Origin: Citrobacter farmeri
GTDB lineage: Bacteria > Pseudomonadota > Gammaproteobacteria > Enterobacterales > Enterobacteriaceae
Reading direction: 5' to 3'
Length of the DNA stretch: 64,000 nucleotides
NCBI RefSeq assembly: GCF_019048065.1
Contig: NZ_CP077291.1
Location: 2,790,001 to 2,854,000, forward strand
The notes below the pieces were generated by a model, which searched no databases, was not told the origin of the DNA, and saw nothing but the letters and a program-made list of their open reading frames with translations. A program made the translations under genes and the position numbers. Below, in pieces: positions 26,869 through 35,570 of the stretch (position 1 is its first letter; each line of letters opens with the position of its first letter).

Positions 26869-28176
26869 ATGAACACAACCGTAAAAGAAAGTGCCGTAGT
26901 CAAAAAAAGAGGCGGTAAAAGATGGTTTGTTGTTTTCCTCTTATTAATCGGCGGGATTATTAACTATCTGGATCGTGCAAGTTTATCCATTGCCGCGCCG
27001 GATATGATGAAAGAATTGAATCTGTCTAACACGGATATTGGGCTTCTGGGTTCGGTATTCGCGCTGATTTATGCACTGTGTCAACTCCCGGCCGGTTTTC
27101 TGGTTGATCGCTTTGGTCCTAAGAAAGTGTATGGTTGGGCCGTTGCATTATGGAGCGGTGCCACCATGCTGACAGGGGCGTGCAGCAATATGATGACCCT
27201 GATTTTCGCACGCGGCATTTTAGGGATTACCGAAGCCCCCTGTTGGCCCGGCGCGGCCAAAATCACGGCCTCATGGTTCCCTAAGAAAGAGCGCGCGCTG
27301 GCGACAGGTTTCTGGGATGCCGCGTCAAAATGGGGGCCGGCCATTGCTCCACCGATTCTGGTCGCCATCATTGTACCTTTTGGCTGGCGTTCTTTATTTT
27401 ATATTGCCGGTGCGATTGGTCTGGTCTTTGTGGTGTTCTTTATTTTTGCTTACCATCAGCCGGAAAAACACCCAAGTATTACTAAAGAAGAACTGGATTA
27501 CATCAAGGAAGGCGGCGGTGGCACTGCGGAAAAACTGACCGGTGATGCAGAGAAAATTAGCTGGGGTGGATTATTCAAATACCGTTGCATCTGGGGAATG
27601 ATATTAGGCTGGTTTTGCTATGTGTGGATGATGAATATTTTCACGACATTCCTGCCCCTTTATTTGATGAAAACCCAGAACATTCAGCTTAAAGAGTTAG
27701 GGATCTATGCCAGTATTCCTTATTTCGGCGGTATTGTCGGCGCCATTATGGGGGGATATATCTCCAAATGGTTAATCGATAAAAATATCTTTACCGACTC
27801 ACTGAAAGCAAAACGCGTCACCATCAGTATCTCGGCATTACTCGCAGGGATTGCGGTCATTGCCGTGCCGATGGTGGATGGTCTGTTTGCCACATTAACG
27901 TTGCTGGTGATTGCCATGGCGCTGCTTTCCGCGCTCTCCGCGACCGGTTGGGCGCTGCCTGGCGACGTTGCCCCCTCCTCCATGGTGGCGTCAGTAGGGA
28001 GTATCCAGAACTTCGGCGGCTATTTTGCCGGATCGCTCTCTCCCCTTGCCACCGGCTTGATCGCCGATGTCACCGGATCTTATACCCTCGCTTTCGTCAG
28101 CGGCGGGATCATCGCAGCCTGTGCTGCACTGTGTTACTGGTTCATCGTAAAAGAGCCGGTGAAAGTTGAAGAATAA
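26869..28176 (+). CDS. MFS sugar-acid transporter (ACS family, DgoT/GudP-like)
   Basis: A 435-residue twelve-helix permease. The first helix carries NYLDRASLSIAAPDM, then GLLGSVFALIYALCQLPAGFLVDRFGPKKV, both marks of the anion:cation symporter family that takes up galactonate, glucarate and hexuronates with protons. The position in the operon makes a sugar acid or a 2-keto-3-deoxy acid the likely substrate. It has an AAAGG site upstream. A hairpin with four T residues follows it, before the aldolase gene. Confidence 0.85.
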   Translation: MNTTVKESAVVKKRGGKRWFVVFLLLIGGIINYLDRASLSIAAPDMMKELNLSNTDIGLLGSVFALIYALCQLPAGFLVDRFGPKKVYGWAVALWSGATMLTGACSNMMTLIFARGILGITEAPCWPGAAKITASWFPKKERALATGFWDAASKWGPAIAPPILVAIIVPFGWRSLFYIAGAIGLVFVVFFIFAYHQPEKHPSITKEELDYIKEGGGGTAEKLTGDAEKISWGGLFKYRCIWGMILGWFCYVWMMNIFTTFLPLYLMKTQNIQLKELGIYASIPYFGGIVGAIMGGYISKWLIDKNIFTDSLKAKRVTISISALLAGIAVIAVPMVDGLFATLTLLVIAMALLSALSATGWALPGDVAPSSMVASVGSIQNFGGYFAGSLSPLATGLIADVTGSYTLAFVSGGIIAACAALCYWFIVKEPVKVEE

Positions 28177-28180
28177 TACC

Positions 28181-28206
28181 GTCAGGGAGAAATCTCCCTG
28201 ACTTTT
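28181..28206 (+). terminator. Intra-operon hairpin between permease and aldolase genes
   Basis: A perfect 10-bp stem GTCAGGGAGA/TCTCCCTGAC with a two-base loop is followed by TTTT. With only four T residues it may be a partial terminator or an mRNA-stabilising hairpin that lowers aldolase expression relative to the upstream genes. Confidence 0.6.
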
Positions 28207-28220
28207 AACCGAGGTTATCA

Positions 28221-28868
28221 ATGATTAAACATCGCGTTATTCACGCTATAGAACAGACCGGGCTTATTGCAATCGTGCGCGGTATCGAGCCTGAATCTGT
28301 TTTGCCTTTGGCTGAAGCGTTATATGCAGGTGGCGTTGAGGTGATAGAGGTGACGTGCAATTCCACACGTTATCTGGAAAGTATCACCGCGCTAAAAATG
28401 AAAATGGGAGACAAGATGAAGGTGGGCGCAGGTACCGTCATCAATCCCGTTATGGCACAACTGGTGATCGATGCAGGCGCTGATTTCGTGTTGTCGCCCG
28501 ATTTCAATCCCGACGTCGTCTCTATGGTACATGAGAAGCAACGACTGATGATCCCGGCGGTGATGACGCCATCCGAAACCCTCCAGGCCTGTCGCCTGGG
28601 CGTGGATTTACTGAAGCTTTTTCCGGCAAACAGCCTGGGCATCGATTATCTGAAAGAGATCCAGGGGCCGTTGGATAATCTCGCGCTGATTCCGGTAGGC
28701 GGCATCACGCTTGAAAATACGGCAAGCTTTGCGCAAGCAGGCGCGTTTGCTGTCGGCGTCGGAAGCGCACTGACAAACAAACAGTGGGTAAAAGACGGTG
28801 AATGGGGAAAAATCACCCGTCAGGCAGAGGCATTTATCCAGGCTTTTCACGATAACAAGCACCGATAA
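28221..28868 (+). CDS. KDPG/KDPGal aldolase
   Basis: A 215-residue class I aldolase of the Eda/DgoA family. It cleaves 2-keto-3-deoxy-6-phospho sugar acids to pyruvate and glyceraldehyde-3-phosphate. The Schiff-base lysine is Lys132 in DLLKLFPAN; the catalytic glutamate lies in EVIEVTCNSTR and the phosphate-binding loop is GGITLENTASF. It is the logical next step after the DgoK-type kinases. KDPG and KDPGal cannot be told apart from the sequence alone. Confidence 0.9.
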   Translation: MIKHRVIHAIEQTGLIAIVRGIEPESVLPLAEALYAGGVEVIEVTCNSTRYLESITALKMKMGDKMKVGAGTVINPVMAQLVIDAGADFVLSPDFNPDVVSMVHEKQRLMIPAVMTPSETLQACRLGVDLLKLFPANSLGIDYLKEIQGPLDNLALIPVGGITLENTASFAQAGAFAVGVGSALTNKQWVKDGEWGKITRQAEAFIQAFHDNKHR

Positions 28869-28874
28869 ATGACA

Positions 28875-28898
28875 CAGGCTTCATGCCTGCGCGTTTTT
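28875..28898 (+). terminator. Terminator after the aldolase gene
   Basis: CAGGC/GCCTG stem with a TTCAT loop followed, after CGCG, by five T residues. A longer pairing of GGCTTCATG (28877-28885) with CATGAAGCC (28912-28920) is also possible. Confidence 0.6.
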
Positions 28899-28966
28899 CC
28901 TTCATTGTGTTCATGAAGCCCGCCTGGCTATACTGCGGCTCATTAAAACTACAGTGAGGGAAGAAC

Positions 28967-29764
28967 GTGTCTGAGAAGATTAACCGCTCTGTCGCGCGGG
29001 CACTGGAAATCATGGAGCTGATTGCGCAAAGCAAAGAAGATCTCACCATTTCAGAGATCAGCAAATCTCTGGCTATCCCAAAAAGTACAACTTTCGATAT
29101 TCTGTATACCCTTCTGGAAAAAGGATATCTGGAGCAGACCAGCGAAAAGCAGAAAACGTTCAGACTGGGCATGAAGCTGTTCCAGACCGGCGCCCACTAC
29201 CTCGACAGAACGCCTTTTCGCGATGTCGCCCATGCCACGCTGGAAAACCTGGTTGAAACCGCCGGTGAAACGGCCTTCCTCGCGATTCTGAACAAAGATG
29301 AACTGGTATATCTGGACAAGGTAGAAAGCCCCAATTCCGTCAGAACCTCGGCACGTATTGGTTCCAGTAATCCGCTTTACTGCACCGGTCTGGGTAAAGC
29401 CATTCTCGCCACCCTGCCCGATGATGAAGTGCGCGCGATATTAAAACGAACCGGTGGCCTGCGTCCCGTCACTCCCTATACCATCACTGACGAAGCACAG
29501 TTTATGTCCATCCTCGCCCAGGCCAGACAGCAGGGTTATGCGATCGATGACAGGGAACATAACAGCGAAGTCTTTTGTCTCGCCGCGCCGGTGTACAATC
29601 TCCACGGGCACGTAAGTGCGGCTATCAGCGTGGCCAGTTTATTTTCCAAAGTGAAAGACGATCGGCAAAAAATTGAGGTGCTGGGTAAAATGATCTCTGC
29701 CGCTGCGCTGGAGCTTTCACACCGAATTGGCTATCGGGGTCATTCACTTTATGTGAGTGGATAA
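28967..29764 (+). CDS. IclR-family regulator
   Basis: A 265-residue regulator: N-terminal winged helix (RSVARALEIMELIAQ, LTISEISKSLAIPKSTTFDILYTL) and a C-terminal effector domain with GLGKAILATLPDDEV and the AAPVYNLHGHVSAAISVAS segment. It starts with GTG at 28967, preceded by GAGGGA. Its position after the sugar-acid operon suggests that it controls that operon, with the pathway substrate or keto acid as ligand. It resembles KdgR-type regulators in size and layout. Confidence 0.88.
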   Translation: MSEKINRSVARALEIMELIAQSKEDLTISEISKSLAIPKSTTFDILYTLLEKGYLEQTSEKQKTFRLGMKLFQTGAHYLDRTPFRDVAHATLENLVETAGETAFLAILNKDELVYLDKVESPNSVRTSARIGSSNPLYCTGLGKAILATLPDDEVRAILKRTGGLRPVTPYTITDEAQFMSILAQARQQGYAIDDREHNSEVFCLAAPVYNLHGHVSAAISVASLFSKVKDDRQKIEVLGKMISAAALELSHRIGYRGHSLYVSG

Positions 29765-29775
29765 TGTCACCGTCT

Positions 29776-29804
29776 GTTCGTCTGATAGAAACGATCAGAC
29801 GAAC
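29776..29804. terminator. Hairpin after iclR-type gene
   Basis: An 11-bp perfect stem GTTCGTCTGAT/ATCAGACGAAC with a seven-base loop lies 11 bases after the stop codon. No T run follows, so termination is only likely. Confidence 0.55.
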
Positions 29805-30098
29805 CAACTGGATATTTCTCTCGTCAGTATAATAGCCATTCCTTCTGCAGGATGCGCAAATCAATCACGTTAATAATAAATCACATTTCGGATTTATATT
29901 CACAGAAGATATACTCCCAACAAATTCATCATTTTTATTTTTACATTGAAGATAAATTGTACCACTACGATTCAATTCCGCCCTGGCACATAAAGCAAGC
30001 CTGATGTCGAATCAAAAAAACAATATTTCACTTTGCCGAATGAATAAAGTCACCGATAATGCGCCCGTTCGTCTCTTCAAAATGGCGGTATATTCCCT
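29805..30098. other. AT-rich non-coding gap before the phosphate transporter
   Basis: About 294 bases without a credible gene. The stretch is AT-rich and should hold the pit-type promoter. I could not assign a convincing -35/-10 pair or a Pho box. Confidence 0.5.
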
Positions 30099-31601
30099 AT
30101 GCTACATTTATTTGCTGGTCTGGATTTATATACCAGTTTGATGCTTTTACTTGCGCTGGTCTTTGTCCTGTTTTACGAAGCGATTAACGGATTTCACGAT
30201 ACCGCTAATGCGGTTGCGACCGTTATCTATACCCGTGCTATGCAACCCCAGTTGGCGGTGATAATGGCTGCGGTCTTCAACTTTTGTGGCGTTCTGCTCG
30301 GAGGCCTCAGCGTCGCGTATGCCATTGTGCACATGCTACCTACGGATTTACTGCTCAATATGGGCTCGTCGCATGGCCTCGCGATGATTTTTTCTATGTT
30401 ACTGGCGGCGATAATCTGGAACCTGGGAACCTGGTATTTCGGTTTGCCCGCTTCCAGCTCCCATACCCTGATCGGCGCGATTATTGGCATTGGGTTAACC
30501 AACGCGCTGATGACCGGAGCCTCGGTAGTCGACGCGCTAAACATCCCGGCGGTGGGCAATATTTTTGCTTCGCTGCTCGTTTCTCCCGTCGTCGGAATGG
30601 TCATTGCTGGAGGTCTTATCTTCCTGCTACGCCGCTACTGGAGTGGGACGAAAAAACGCGATCGCATCCACCGTCTCCCTGAAGAGCGAAAAAAGAAGGG
30701 GGGAAAAAAGAAACCGCCTTTCTGGACGCGTATTTCCCTTATCTTCTCCGCGGCTGGCGTGGCTTTCTCTCACGGCGCGAATGATGGTCAGAAAGGGATC
30801 GGTCTGGTAATGCTGGTTCTGGTGGGGATCGCACCGGCCGGATTTGTGGTGAACATGAGCGCGTCTGGTTACGAAATCACCCGCACACGCGACGCGGTCA
30901 ACAATCTTGAAGTTTACTTCATGCAGCATCCCGACTCGTTAAAACAGGTCGCCGACAAGACTCAACCGATTGCTCCCCCTCCGACAGCGGATACCACACC
31001 AGCGCCGGAATTTCATTGCCGCCCGGCGAACACAATGGAAGCGCTTGATCGCGTCAAGACATTGTTGCCAGCCAACCTTGAAAGTTACGACACATTAAGC
31101 GTGCCGCAACGCAGTCAGTTGCGACGCATCATGCTCTGCATCTCTGATACGGCAGATAAAGTGGCGAAACTGCCGGATAGCAGCCGGAGCGATGTGCATC
31201 TGCTGAAGAAACTGAAGACCGATATGCTGAGCACGATTGAGTATGCGCCTGTCTGGATAATCATCGCGGTCGCGCTGGCGCTGGGTATGGGAACCATGGT
31301 TGGCTGGCGTCGCGTGGCAACCACTATTGGTGAAAAAATTGGTAAGAAAGGCATGACCTATGCCCAGGGGATGTCGGCGCAGATCACGGCGGCAATCTCA
31401 ATCGGTCTTGCCAGTTATATCGGGATGCCAGTCTCTACTACGCATGTACTCTCTTCTGCCGTTGCAGGCACGATGATTGTCGACGGTGGTGGATTGCAGC
31501 GAAAAACCGTCACCAGCATTGCGATGGCCTGGGTATTTACGTTGCCTGCGGCAATTCTGCTGTCGGGAGGTCTGTACTGGGCTTCCCTGCAATTTCTCTG
31601 A
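30099..31601 (+). CDS. pitA: Low-affinity inorganic phosphate transporter, PitA type
   Basis: A 500-residue permease very close to E. coli PitA/PitB ([45 protein letters not shown]). It has about ten helices and the duplicated phosphate-binding motifs GFHDTANA and [12 protein letters not shown]. It imports metal-phosphate complexes with protons. In E. coli pitA lies elsewhere, so this is either a relocated gene or a second copy; the symbol gives the family, not proven orthology. It stands alone with its own hairpin after it, next to the lipid locus. Confidence 0.88.
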   Translation: MLHLFAGLDLYTSLMLLLALVFVLFYEAINGFHDTANAVATVIYTRAMQPQLAVIMAAVFNFCGVLLGGLSVAYAIVHMLPTDLLLNMGSSHGLAMIFSMLLAAIIWNLGTWYFGLPASSSHTLIGAIIGIGLTNALMTGASVVDALNIPAVGNIFASLLVSPVVGMVIAGGLIFLLRRYWSGTKKRDRIHRLPEERKKKGGKKKPPFWTRISLIFSAAGVAFSHGANDGQKGIGLVMLVLVGIAPAGFVVNMSASGYEITRTRDAVNNLEVYFMQHPDSLKQVADKTQPIAPPPTADTTPAPEFHCRPANTMEALDRVKTLLPANLESYDTLSVPQRSQLRRIMLCISDTADKVAKLPDSSRSDVHLLKKLKTDMLSTIEYAPVWIIIAVALALGMGTMVGWRRVATTIGEKIGKKGMTYAQGMSAQITAAISIGLASYIGMPVSTTHVLSSAVAGTMIVDGGGLQRKTVTSIAMAWVFTLPAAILLSGGLYWASLQFL

Positions 31602-31640
31602 GCCAACTGACGGTTCAGGCAGAGCAGGATACGCGTGAAA

Positions 31641-31665
31641 ATGCCCAGTTAACCAGACTGGGCAT
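31641..31665. terminator. Bidirectional terminator after the phosphate transporter
   Basis: A 9-bp perfect stem ATGCCCAGT/ACTGGGCAT with a seven-base loop lies between the convergent pit-type gene and the first kinase-like gene. Confidence 0.7.
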
Positions 31666-31671
31666 AAATGC

Positions 31672-32406
31672 TTACTGAGGGTATAGACCCGATACAGTTT
31701 GATGACTGGCGCGGTGATGGTAGCCACGGGTAGCCATAAACTCCGTTATTGCTTTTTCCACATCCACCAACACCTCATCCAGCGGTTGATTTGCATTGAT
31801 ATCGACCAGTGGCGCGCCGCCAAAGGTCAGTTGCGGTGTTATCGCTATTTTTTGTGCCAGCGCTTCTCTACGGTGATCGGGTTTACGGGCACAGGCAACA
31901 TCAAGATCAACATTCAGCTTTATCACTAAATCCGGCACGTGGCTGGCCATCCAGCTAAACGCCGCGCGTTCCTGTTCGGCCAACCAGGAAACGAAGCGAC
32001 TTCCGCCTGCATTAGCAGGAAATACGGTGCCATCATAGGCTCCGGGAATTTGCATTTGAGGGTATCGATCGGCTAATACAATTAACCCACGACGTCGACA
32101 CGCCAGCATACGACGAAAGCGCAATAACCGACGGACCACAAAGGACATAATCACTAACGCGGGTACAGGACCAGGTAATTTTTTGGCTGTTTTGACTTTA
32201 TTGCGCTCAATGGTTTTACCTAATGACTTTCCCATTAACGGTAATTTAACCACGGCACGTCCCACATTTCCTGCCTGTTTACCTAAATGCACTTTTTCTG
32301 CCGGACCATATTTCTGCAAACAGTTCAGAAGATGTTCACAGACCGTTGTTTTCCCCGAGCCATCACTGCCGATGACGGCTATTAGCGGAGGCTTTATTGA
32401 CTCCAT
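31672..32406 (-). CDS. Thymidylate-kinase-like P-loop protein, copy A
   Basis: A 244-residue P-loop kinase: Walker [10 protein letters not shown] at 13-21, DRYPQ motif near 112, and a [10 protein letters not shown] lid-like segment near 195. Three paralogues sharing GxDG(S/T)GK(S/T)T, DRYPQ, RKPDH and the [12 protein letters not shown] segment lie side by side (this one on the minus strand). They belong to the thymidylate kinase superfamily but are longer, with a basic insert ([21 protein letters not shown], including a hydrophobic stretch), unlike the housekeeping Tmk. The substrate is unknown; a lipid or sugar head group is inferred from the neighbourhood. The ATG has an AAGGA site. Confidence 0.75.
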   Translation of the reverse strand: MESIKPPLIAVIGSDGSGKTTVCEHLLNCLQKYGPAEKVHLGKQAGNVGRAVVKLPLMGKSLGKTIERNKVKTAKKLPGPVPALVIMSFVVRRLLRFRRMLACRRRGLIVLADRYPQMQIPGAYDGTVFPANAGGSRFVSWLAEQERAAFSWMASHVPDLVIKLNVDLDVACARKPDHRREALAQKIAITPQLTFGGAPLVDINANQPLDEVLVDVEKAITEFMATRGYHHRASHQTVSGLYPQ

Positions 32407-32577
32407 AAATATTCCTTTAATATAAAATTACCGCCGTGAATAATTTATTATCACAATATCCTCTCGGATATCTCTATTAATACTAAAACGACAATTACCC
32501 ATTGTCACAACTTTGTTGAACAGATATTCTGAGTTTCCATCGGCAATATACAATCATTTATTTAAACTGGATTATTC

Positions 32578-33321
32578 GTGAGTCAATATACTTTTTCTTC
32601 TATTAATCCCCCTCTTACTCGGGTGATTGCTATAGTCGGCTGCGATGGTTCAGGTAAATCAACCCTTGCGGCCAGTCTGGTCTCTCTTCTGGCAACGCAA
32701 CTGCCAACGAAGCGGCTTTATCTCGGACAGTCTTCTGGCCGCATTAGCGAATGGATCGAACATGTTCCCGTCATCGGAGCTTCGGTGAGCCGTTACCTGC
32801 GGACAAAAGCGGCACGTGTCCACCAGCAACCCTCGTCGCCGCCAGGAAATATCACAGCGCTGGTGATCTTCCTGCTCTCCTGCTGGAGAGCGTACAAATT
32901 CCGTAACATGCTGATCCAGAGCCAGCAAGGCACGTTGTTCATCGTTGATCGTTATCCCCAGGCGGAGGTGCCCGGGTTTCGCTTTGACGGTCCACAGCTG
33001 GCCAAAACGGCTGGCGGCAACGGGTGGGTGAGGCTTCTTAAAGCACGTGAACTCCAGTTGTACCAATGGATGGCTTCCTGGCGGCCTCTGCTGCTGATCA
33101 GGCTGGCTATCGATGAAGAGACCGCATTCTCACGTAAACCTGATCACCCCCTGTCCGTTCTTCAAGAAAAGATCGCGGTCACGCCGCATTTAACGTTCAA
33201 CGGGGCGACAATTCTCGAATTGAATGGCCGGGAATCAGCGGAAAAAATCCTTAGCGAGTCATTACGCTCAATTCAGTCCTCTCTTCACGATCACCGGATC
33301 GGGTTTACTCGCCCTTTTTGA
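32578..33321 (+). CDS. Thymidylate-kinase-like P-loop protein, copy B
   Basis: A 247-residue paralogue with Walker A GCDGSGKST at 21-29, FIVDRYPQAEVPGF, and FSRKPDHPL. A hydrophobic stretch (ITALVIFLLSCW) occurs at the same place as in copy A. It starts at GTG 32578, divergently from copy A across a 171-base gap that must hold both promoters. Copy C follows directly. DNA-level similarity is low, so the triplication is not recent. Confidence 0.75.
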   Translation: MSQYTFSSINPPLTRVIAIVGCDGSGKSTLAASLVSLLATQLPTKRLYLGQSSGRISEWIEHVPVIGASVSRYLRTKAARVHQQPSSPPGNITALVIFLLSCWRAYKFRNMLIQSQQGTLFIVDRYPQAEVPGFRFDGPQLAKTAGGNGWVRLLKARELQLYQWMASWRPLLLIRLAIDEETAFSRKPDHPLSVLQEKIAVTPHLTFNGATILELNGRESAEKILSESLRSIQSSLHDHRIGFTRPF

Positions 33322-33332
33322 GACGCAATGAC

Positions 33333-34085
33333 ATGGAAACAGAAAACTTGAGCTCCTTGCACGCGCCATTACCTGAATATATTCCCGGGCTTATTGCCGT
33401 AGTCGGTTGCGATGGCACCGGCAAATCCACGCTGACAACGGATCTGGTTAAAAACCTGCAAAAGAGATGGGTGACCGAGCGCCGCTATTTAGGACTGGTT
33501 TCCGGAGAGGACGGCGACAAAATTAAGCGCCTGCCGCTAATCGGTACATGGCTTGAGCGACGACTGGCGGTTAAATCGTCAAAAACGCAGAGCATGAGTA
33601 CCCGGGCTCCGGCGCTCTGGGCGGCGCTGATTATGTACGGGTTCTCGTTGCGCCGGATGGCTAATTTGCATAAAGCCCGACGACTGGCGCAAAGCGGCGT
33701 TCTGGTGATCAGCGATCGCTACCCTCAGGCCGAAGTTTCCGGCTTTCATTATGACGGGCCCGGCATTGGCGTTGAGCGAGCGACGGGCTGGGTGAAAACG
33801 CGTATGGCGAAACGCGAATCCCGCCTGTATCAGAAAATGGCGTTATACCGCCCCGAGCTCATCATTCGTCTTGATATCGATATTGATACCGCATTTTCCC
33901 GCAAGCCCGACCACGACTACAACGAACTGCGCGACAAAATCGACGTTATGGTGAAAATCACCTACAACGGCTCAAGAATTCTCGATCTGGATTCCAGAGC
34001 GCCCTACCGCGAGGTACTGGAAAAGGCGCTGGCTGCCGCATCCGTTACGGCACGGAATTCTCAGCGCAGAAGAGTGGTGTCATGA
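33333..34085 (+). CDS. Thymidylate-kinase-like P-loop protein, copy C
   Basis: A 250-residue paralogue with Walker A GCDGTGKST at 25-33, VISDRYPQAEVSGF, and FSRKPDHDYNEL. The ATG at 33333 is chosen over a TTG at 33318 that would overlap copy B; the ribosome binding site is weak in either case, suggesting translation coupled to copy B. The C-terminal tail is basic (RNSQRRR). A 117-base gap without a gene separates it from the flippase gene. Confidence 0.75.
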   Translation: METENLSSLHAPLPEYIPGLIAVVGCDGTGKSTLTTDLVKNLQKRWVTERRYLGLVSGEDGDKIKRLPLIGTWLERRLAVKSSKTQSMSTRAPALWAALIMYGFSLRRMANLHKARRLAQSGVLVISDRYPQAEVSGFHYDGPGIGVERATGWVKTRMAKRESRLYQKMALYRPELIIRLDIDIDTAFSRKPDHDYNELRDKIDVMVKITYNGSRILDLDSRAPYREVLEKALAAASVTARNSQRRRVVS

Positions 34086-34202
34086 CACTTCTGCGTCCAC
34101 CGAAGTCGGGGTGCACCCAAAGCGAAAGAATGTCTGAACTCAGGCGCTGTGCAATTTGCCAGCCTGAGATTTTATGCTGGGCGGGTTTGCTCCTGCTGAG
34201 TG

Positions 34203-35570
34203 ATGATTAACCTGCCAGACGAGTTTTCTCCCATGAAAAGGTGGTTTGCCGATGGCGCGTTTCGCACCATCATTCGTAATAGCGCCTATTTAGGCTCCAG
34301 CAATGTGGTGGGCGCCCTGCTCGGTTTACTGGCGCTCTCCTGTGCGGGTAAAGGCGTAACGCCAGCAATGTTTGGCGTGCTGGTCATCATCCAGTCGTAT
34401 ACCAAAGCCATCAGCGATTTTGCCAAATTCCAGACCTGGCAACTGGTCGTTCAATACGGAACCCCCGCGCTGGAAAGCAATAACCTGCCGCAGTTTCGCG
34501 ATGTGATCGCTTTTTCTTTTAGCCTGGATATCGCCAGCGGCGCGGTGGCGATCCTTTGCGGAATGGGATTACTGCCGTTTCTTTCGCATTCGTTAGGTCT
34601 TGATGCAGACAGCTTCTGGCTGGCAATGCTGTACTGCACGCTGATCCCCTCCATGGCGTCATCGACCCCAACGGGGATATTACGGGCGATGAATCGCTTT
34701 GATTTGATCGCCGTCCAGCAGGCGACCAAACCCTTCCTGCGCGCACTTGGCAGCGTTATAGCCTATTTCGCCGACTTCGGATTTGCCGGCTTCGTGGTCG
34801 CCTGGTACGCCTCGAGCCTGATCGGCGGCACGATGTACTGGTGGTTCGCTGCACGAGAACTGCGCCGCCGGAATATTCACGGCGCGCTACGTCTGCGCCT
34901 GTTCGGGTCGGCACGCCGTCTAAAAGACGCATGGAATTTTGTCTGGTCAACCAATGTTGCCCACACTATCTGGTCTGCACGAAACTCGTGCAGCACGGTA
35001 TTAGTAGGAGTCGTTCTTGGCCCTGCCGCCGCCGGGCTGTTCAAAATTGCGATGACCTTTTTCGATGCAACAGGCACGCCGGCGCAGTTGCTCGCCAAAA
35101 GCTTTTATCCCGAAGTGATGCGTTTAGATCCGCGTAGCAAAAAACCATGGCAGTTAGGAATGAAATCGGCACTTCTCGCGGGCGGGATCGGCATCCTCGT
35201 GGCGCTTGTCGTCGTGATTGTCGGTAAGCCTCTCATTTCGCTGGTTTTTGGCGTGAAATACCTACAGGCGTATGACCTCATCCAGATTATGCTTGGCGCA
35301 ATTATTGTATCGATGCTGGGATTTCCCCAGGAATCACTGTTACTGATGTCCGGCAAACAGCGGGCTTTTTTGACTGCGCAGATCATCGCCTCCATCGCCT
35401 ACGTTGTCCTGCTGCCGGGACTGTCGCATCTCTTTGGCGTGGTCGGCGCGGCCTTTGCCTACTTCGCCGGACAATGCCTGGATGTATTGCTTTCACTGAT
35501 CCCGACGCTACACGCTTATCGCCATCGTCGTAGGTTACCCTTTACCGCGGCCAAAGAGAGTCACTCATGA
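34203..35570 (+). CDS. Polysaccharide-type flippase (MOP superfamily, Wzx-like)
   Basis: A 455-residue protein with about twelve to fourteen hydrophobic segments, of the polysaccharide transporter branch of the MOP flippases (NSAYLGSSNVVGALLGLLALSCAGKGVTPAMFG, ...GPAAAGLFKIAMTFFDATGTPAQLLAKSFYPE). Such proteins flip lipid-linked sugars across the inner membrane. In this locus it could flip a glycosylated or phosphorylated lipid. The start is uncertain: GTG 34200, ATG 34203 and ATG 34233 are in frame and none has a strong ribosome binding site. It overlaps the next gene by four bases. Confidence 0.8.
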   Translation: MINLPDEFSPMKRWFADGAFRTIIRNSAYLGSSNVVGALLGLLALSCAGKGVTPAMFGVLVIIQSYTKAISDFAKFQTWQLVVQYGTPALESNNLPQFRDVIAFSFSLDIASGAVAILCGMGLLPFLSHSLGLDADSFWLAMLYCTLIPSMASSTPTGILRAMNRFDLIAVQQATKPFLRALGSVIAYFADFGFAGFVVAWYASSLIGGTMYWWFAARELRRRNIHGALRLRLFGSARRLKDAWNFVWSTNVAHTIWSARNSCSTVLVGVVLGPAAAGLFKIAMTFFDATGTPAQLLAKSFYPEVMRLDPRSKKPWQLGMKSALLAGGIGILVALVVVIVGKPLISLVFGVKYLQAYDLIQIMLGAIIVSMLGFPQESLLLMSGKQRAFLTAQIIASIAYVVLLPGLSHLFGVVGAAFAYFAGQCLDVLLSLIPTLHAYRHRRRLPFTAAKESHS

